This document shows positions 6,331 through 10,314 of a stretch of DNA of 10,314 bases, in pieces. Positions within the stretch are counted from its first letter, which is position 1, and every line of letters begins with the position of its first letter. Origin of the DNA: Bacteroidia bacterium (GTDB taxonomy: Bacteria > Bacteroidota > Bacteroidia > UBA8524); contig JALRIQ010000084.1 of the NCBI GenBank assembly GCA_023277325.1, positions 1 through 10,314 of the forward strand, read 5' to 3'. The position numbers were made by a program, and so were the translations under genes. The notes under the pieces were generated by a model that saw only the letters and a program-made list of their open reading frames with translations, was not told the DNA's origin and ran no database searches.

Positions 6331-6352
6331 GGGCAAATGCCTCATTTGTATG

Positions 6353-7006
6353 CTAATTTTTCGCTGCGCCACTCTCCTGTAGGCAAGTTATCTCGACGCA
6401 TCCCAGAATGCTCGGATTTGTTACCACTGTGGGCAGGAAACAATCATCAATCAAATGAAAACTGCCTTTGAGCTTGGTTCCGTATTCCATTTGCTGGATC
6501 TGATCGGCATAAGCTCCAAATACAGCATATACCTTTTCATCAATCTTGAGATTTTTACCGCCAAATGGAGGAGTATTGGTAATTTCTTTTGGTGAATTGG
6601 TAATGAGCACACTATCAATGGCTTCTGGACGATTTGTTGATGGAACAATTGCTTCTACATTTATTGAAGCCGTTGTTTTCTTTTTTATGGATGATGAATT
6701 GAGCACAGCTACCTCATTCACTCCTATACTGTTTTGTTCTACTTCATGATCAGCAGGACCACTGATCGATTCAATTTGAGTAGGCTCTTGCTGAAAAGAC
6801 TCCTAAACTAAGTTCTCGATCGGAGTATTCTCGTTAGGGGCTTCGCTTTTAACAGCAACCATTTCTGTAGACTCACCGACTTGGGTATTGGTGAATAGAA
6901 AAGCAACCAATGCGCCAAACAGCATAAAAACACTTGCAGTTAATAGCCAAATGAAGCCAAAACGTTTTTTCTTCTTTTTAGCGAGGGGCGTGGAGCAAAT
7001 TAAATT
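6353..7006 (-). pseudogene. Decayed gene for a single-pass membrane protein (start loss and internal stop)
   Basis: One minus-strand frame stays open from just after a TAA at 7009-7007 to a TAG at 6355-6353, except for a TAG at 6805-6803. The part before that stop encodes PLAKKKKKRFGFIWLLTASV and a hydrophobic helix ending near FLFTN: a basic cytoplasmic end followed by one membrane segment. The part after it encodes a Ser/Thr/Asn-rich linker and then a short domain containing KIDEKVYAVFGAYADQIQQM and LKGSFHLIDDC. No ATG, GTG or TTG codon precedes the membrane helix; the first in-frame ATG (6925) lies inside it. An ACG at 6991-6989 sits where a start would be expected, four bases after the octamer TTAATTTG. 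The simplest reading is a gene that lost its ATG and gained a stop. The family is not recognised; an anti-sigma-like or anchored periplasmic protein is possible. Alternatively, the intact 122-residue frame from 6721 could be expressed alone. Confidence 0.65.
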
Positions 7007-7039
7007 TTAATCACAAATCATAAATGAGAAATGGGTCAC

Positions 7040-7071
7040 TTTGGAAATCAAATTGGTAGGTCGTACTTTTG
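7040..7071 (+). promoter_or_regulatory. Promoter of the GAPDH gene
   Basis: TTTG (7040-7043) and TACTTTTG (7064-7071) are separated by 20 bases, a full match to the Bacteroidota consensus. The start codon lies 36 bases beyond the -7 box, leaving a leader of about 30 nt that is A-rich just before the ATG (run of seven A). A strong constitutive promoter fits a glycolytic gene. Confidence 0.8.
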
Positions 7072-7083
7072 CGGCACTTTTAA

Positions 7084-8103
<1,020 letters not shown>

Positions 8104-8128
8104 TTAAGAACAACCTATAAAATTGAAG

Positions 8129-8158
8129 ACCCCGTTCGTATTCGAGCGGGGTTTTTTT
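8129..8158 (+). terminator. Rho-independent terminator of the GAPDH gene
   Basis: A hairpin with arms CCCCGTTCG and CGAGCGGGG (one T-G wobble, loop TATT) spans 8130-8151 and is followed by seven T. It begins 26 bases after the GAPDH stop codon. Confidence 0.92.
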
Positions 8159-8165
8159 GTTTTAA

Positions 8166-8206
8166 GGGGTTTTGGGTGAGGGTTAGAGGGGCTGAGGGCT
8201 GAGGGC
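8166..8206 (+). repeat. G-run cluster with GGGCTGA tandem repeat (potential G-quadruplex)
   Basis: Six runs of three or four G occur at 8166-8169, 8174-8176, 8180-8182, 8188-8191, 8196-8198 and 8203-8205, with spacers of 3-5 bases. The last part is the 7-base unit GGGCTGA repeated at 8189 and 8196 and begun again at 8203. Four consecutive G3 runs with short loops meet the usual sequence pattern for a quadruplex on the plus strand. It lies between the GAPDH terminator and the MFS promoter. Confidence 0.5.
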
Positions 8207-8237
8207 AAAATTATTCTAATTCGTAATTCACATATCT

Positions 8238-8245
8238 TACTTTAG
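8238..8245 (+). promoter_or_regulatory. Probable -7 box of the MFS/channel operon
   Basis: TACTTTAG differs from TAnnTTTG at one base and ends four bases before the GTG start at 8250. No clear TTTG is found 17-23 bases upstream, so this is a weaker or activator-dependent promoter candidate. Confidence 0.4.
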
Positions 8246-8249
8246 TGGG

Positions 8250-9413
8250 GTGAAATCCCGTTTCTCTCGACCCATTTGGGTTTTGTCATTTATTAGCTTG
8301 TTCACGGATATCGCCTCGGAAATGCTGTATCCGGTGATGCCGATTTATTTGGATAGCATTGGGTTTTCCATCATTTGGATTGGGGTCCTGGAAGGCGTGG
8401 CGGAGTCGATCTCGGGATTGAGCAAAGGGTATTTCGGACGCTGGTCGGATGAGTTGGGAAAACGTATTCCCTTTATTCGATCTGGCTATGCTTTGTCTGG
8501 TGCTTCGCGACCTATGCTCGCGCTTTTTACTCATCCACTCTGGGTATTTTTTGCCCGCACTACCGACCGTTTCGGAAAGGGATTGCGCACGGGAGCAAGG
8601 GATGCGATGTTGTCTGACCTAAGCGAAGGCCATAATCGGGCGGCGGTTTTTGGTTTTCACCGGGGCATGGATACGCTGGGTGCGGTCATTGGCCCCGGAT
8701 TGGCGCTTCTCTTTCTGCATTACCTCCCTGGGGAATACAAGCAGCTCTTTTATTGGGCTGTCATTCCTGGAATTATCGCCGTAGCGCTCACCTATTTGCT
8801 GCGTGAAAAAATTCAAAAGACTACTCCCAGAAAACATACGCCAATTGGGGCTGCGTTTAGTTATTGGAAATCGAGTTCGACCAAGTATAAAAAGCTAAGC
8901 ACCGCTCTCCTGTTTTTTGCCTTGTTTAATAGTTCCGATGTATTCCTCCTCCTCAAGCTCAAAGAATCTGGCTGGGGAGACACGTCTGTAATCGGCATGT
9001 TTATGTTTTATAATATCTTCTATGCCTTAGCAGCCTACCCGATGGGCATGCTCGCGGATAAGTTCAGTCTGAAGAAAGTCTATCTATTGGGACTTATTCT
9101 GTTCGCCTTGGTTTATACAGGCATGAGTTCAGGTAATTCGGATGCACTTTTTATAATTCTGTTTGCCATTTACGGACTTTATAGCGCAGCCACCCAAGGA
9201 ATTAGCAAGGCTTGGATTAGCGGAATTGCCGACAAAGAAGATACCGCAACCGCGATTGGCACCTTGGCTGGCTTTGAAAGTATAGCGACATTATTAGCCA
9301 GCACTTTCGCAGGAATAATCTGGTTTCAGTTTGGTGCAGCAGTGTCTTTGGGTATAAGTGGATTTGTTGCCCTCCTCGTAGCCTTCTATCTTTACAAAGC
9401 GTTACCTGATTAA
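8250..9413 (+). CDS. Major facilitator superfamily (MFS) transporter
   Basis: The 387-residue protein is an inner-membrane carrier with about 10-12 hydrophobic segments. Family marks include FISLFTDIASEMLYPVMPIYL at 14-34, the loop 2-3 motif GRWSDELGKR at 63-72 (MFS motif A), DRFGKGLRTGARDAML at 106-121, and a second motif-A-like loop YPMGMLADKFSLKK in the C-terminal half. This resembles a widespread subgroup with a conserved TD-SEM-YP first helix whose substrate is not established; from the sequence it cannot be called a drug, sugar or metal transporter. The start is GTG: upstream in frame there is a TAA at 8217 and no ATG in between, and later ATGs would remove the first helix. The next gene begins 6 bp after its stop, so the two probably form an operon. 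Confidence 0.9.
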   Translation: MKSRFSRPIWVLSFISLFTDIASEMLYPVMPIYLDSIGFSIIWIGVLEGVAESISGLSKGYFGRWSDELGKRIPFIRSGYALSGASRPMLALFTHPLWVFFARTTDRFGKGLRTGARDAMLSDLSEGHNRAAVFGFHRGMDTLGAVIGPGLALLFLHYLPGEYKQLFYWAVIPGIIAVALTYLLREKIQKTTPRKHTPIGAAFSYWKSSSTKYKKLSTALLFFALFNSSDVFLLLKLKESGWGDTSVIGMFMFYNIFYALAAYPMGMLADKFSLKKVYLLGLILFALVYTGMSSGNSDALFIILFAIYGLYSAATQGISKAWISGIADKEDTATAIGTLAGFESIATLLASTFAGIIWFQFGAAVSLGISGFVALLVAFYLYKALPD

Positions 9414-9419
9414 GGTGCC

Positions 9420-10223
9420 ATGAAAAAACGGATCTACGAAATCATTTTTGAAGCGGATACTCCGGAAGGAAAATTTTTCGACCTGGCCCTGCTCGCAGCC
9501 ATCCTGGTGAGCATCGTCGTGGTGGTGCTCGACAGTGTTAGTCAATACCATGAACGCTTTCGCACCCTTTTTTCTATTGTTGAATGGACCGTCACCGTAG
9601 TTTTCACGGTAGAATATATCGCTCGTATCTGGGTGGTCGACCGGCCATGGAAATACATTTTCAGCTTCTATGGTCTGATTGACCTTTTCTCTTTGCTCCC
9701 CACTTTTCTCGGTCTTTTTATCGGTCCGGGTGGTTCAAGTTTGATGGTCATTCGCATGCTTCGCTTCTTGCGCATTTTCCGGGTATTGAAGCTCAGTCAT
9801 TATAGCCGGGCCGGAAGAATTATCATCACCGCTATCGGAAATAGCAAAGAGAAACTGTTTGTATTCATACTTTTTGTGGTCAGCCTAGCAACGATTATCG
9901 GCACTATGATGTACCTGATTGAAGGTGAAGGTAGCGGCTTTAAAGATATTCCTACCAGTATCTATTGGGCTATTGTTACCTTGACAACAGTTGGCTATGG
10001 CGATATCTCCCCCGCCACAGGTATTGGTCAGTTTTTATCGAGCGTAGTCATGCTCTTGGGGTATGCCATTATTGCGGTTCCTACTGGTATCGTTACCGCA
10101 GGGGTGCTGAAAGAAAAACACCGCAAAAACACCCAGGTATGCAGCAAATGCCTGCTCGACCAACATGATGATGACGCACACTACTGCAAAAGATGCGGGG
10201 ACAGTTTAATTTCAAAAAAATAA
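9420..10223 (+). CDS. Voltage-gated potassium channel with C-terminal zinc ribbon
   Basis: This 267-residue protein has the six-helix plan of voltage-gated cation channels. S1 lies at about 20-40, S2 at 52-73 and S3 at 80-101. The S4 sensor at 110-130 carries R112, R115, R118, R121 and K124 at three-residue steps. S5 is at about 146-166; the pore helix and filter T189-T-V-G-Y-G-D195 are the K+ selectivity signature; S6 is at 203-228. A short basic linker (KEKHRKN) then leads to C241-SK-C244 and C256-KR-C259-G, eleven residues apart, a zinc-ribbon pattern that would sit in the cytoplasm. It should conduct K+ in response to voltage. The cytoplasmic ribbon could aid assembly or sense zinc or redox state, but that is inference. 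It follows the MFS gene by 6 bp. No terminator is visible before the tRNA promoter. Confidence 0.92.
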   Translation: MKKRIYEIIFEADTPEGKFFDLALLAAILVSIVVVVLDSVSQYHERFRTLFSIVEWTVTVVFTVEYIARIWVVDRPWKYIFSFYGLIDLFSLLPTFLGLFIGPGGSSLMVIRMLRFLRIFRVLKLSHYSRAGRIIITAIGNSKEKLFVFILFVVSLATIIGTMMYLIEGEGSGFKDIPTSIYWAIVTLTTVGYGDISPATGIGQFLSSVVMLLGYAIIAVPTGIVTAGVLKEKHRKNTQVCSKCLLDQHDDDAHYCKRCGDSLISKK

Positions 10224-10224
10224 T

Positions 10225-10254
10225 TTTGTGAAGATGAGAAAAATACTACTTTTG
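10225..10254 (+). promoter_or_regulatory. Promoter of the tRNA-Phe gene
   Basis: TTTG (10225-10228) and TACTTTTG (10247-10254) are separated by 18 bases, a full match to the Bacteroidota consensus. The first base of the mature tRNA is 12 bases after the -7 box. The -33 element begins two bases after the stop codon of the channel gene. Confidence 0.78.
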
Positions 10255-10265
10255 CACTCCCCGTT

Positions 10266-10314
10266 GGTGCGGTAGCTCAGTTGGTAGAGCAAAGGACTGA
10301 AAATCCTTGTGTCG
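10266..10314 (+). tRNA. tRNA-Phe (anticodon GAA), 3' end outside the window
   Basis: The first 49 nt of a tRNA are present. The 5' acceptor strand GGTGCGG is followed by T8-A9, a D arm with GCTC/GAGC stem and AGTTGGTA loop, an anticodon arm AAGGA/TCCTT with loop CTGAAAA (anticodon GAA at 10299-10301), and the start of the variable loop. GAA reads the Phe codons UUC and UUU. The T arm and 3' acceptor strand lie beyond the right edge. The tRNA is probably transcribed independently of the channel gene. Confidence 0.95.

Noticed and set aside
6226..6345. Minus-strand frame of 39 codons starting MRHLPKVTYGDLL between the decayed gene and panD
   Set aside because: It contains the panD promoter and the palindrome and overlaps the panD start in another frame; it is better explained as chance.
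6546..6749. Plus-strand open frame of 67 codons opposite the decayed gene
   Set aside because: No promoter or recognisable composition; the minus-strand frame reads as a longer protein continuous across the stop.

Overview
This window reads as ordinary chromosome from a member of the Bacteroidota; the exact family cannot be fixed from the sequence. The evidence is the promoter signature TTTG-N17..20-TAnnTTTG in front of panD, the glyceraldehyde-3-phosphate dehydrogenase gene and the tRNA, the near absence of Shine-Dalgarno motifs, several start codons lying only a few bases after a -7 box, and gene families typical of that phylum (MbnP-like lipoproteins, 'CDxCGC' outer-membrane barrels, M61 peptidases).

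Layout. (1) 1-2153, minus strand: a compact set of four exported proteins, in transcription order a small Cys-rich membrane or periplasmic protein, an outer-membrane beta-barrel whose mature end begins CDVCGC, a His-rich lipoprotein, and an MbnP-like lipoprotein that runs off the left edge. The MbnP resemblance and the clustered Cys/His residues suggest a copper-handling system; this is the most interesting locus here. (2) 2198-3913, plus: an M61 glycyl-aminopeptidase-type metallopeptidase with a PDZ domain, transcribed divergently from region 1 across only 44 bp and converging on region 3 with a 3 bp gap. (3) 3917-6236, minus: a tight four-gene unit, panD, a YbhN/UPF0104-type membrane protein, rfaE2 and a hot-dog thioesterase, with a clear promoter in front of panD. 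(4) 6353-7006, minus: a decaying gene for a single-pass membrane protein, with an in-frame TAG and apparently a lost start codon. (5) 7108-8103, plus: the glycolytic GAPDH gene with a strong promoter and a good terminator. (6) 8250-10223, plus: an MFS transporter and a voltage-gated K+ channel with a C-terminal zinc ribbon, 6 bp apart. (7) 10266 to the right edge: the first 49 nt of a tRNA-Phe gene with its own promoter.

How the genes work together. Region 1 would act in the envelope, probably in metal (copper) acquisition or sensing, and is predicted to continue leftwards, possibly into a di-haem MbnH-type peroxidase. Region 3 mixes beta-alanine/CoA supply, a nucleotide-activated heptose step, a lipid-associated membrane protein and an acyl-CoA thioesterase, so a coenzyme A and envelope theme is plausible but unproven. 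GAPDH and the tRNA are housekeeping genes. No mobile element, CRISPR array, rRNA or phage gene was seen.
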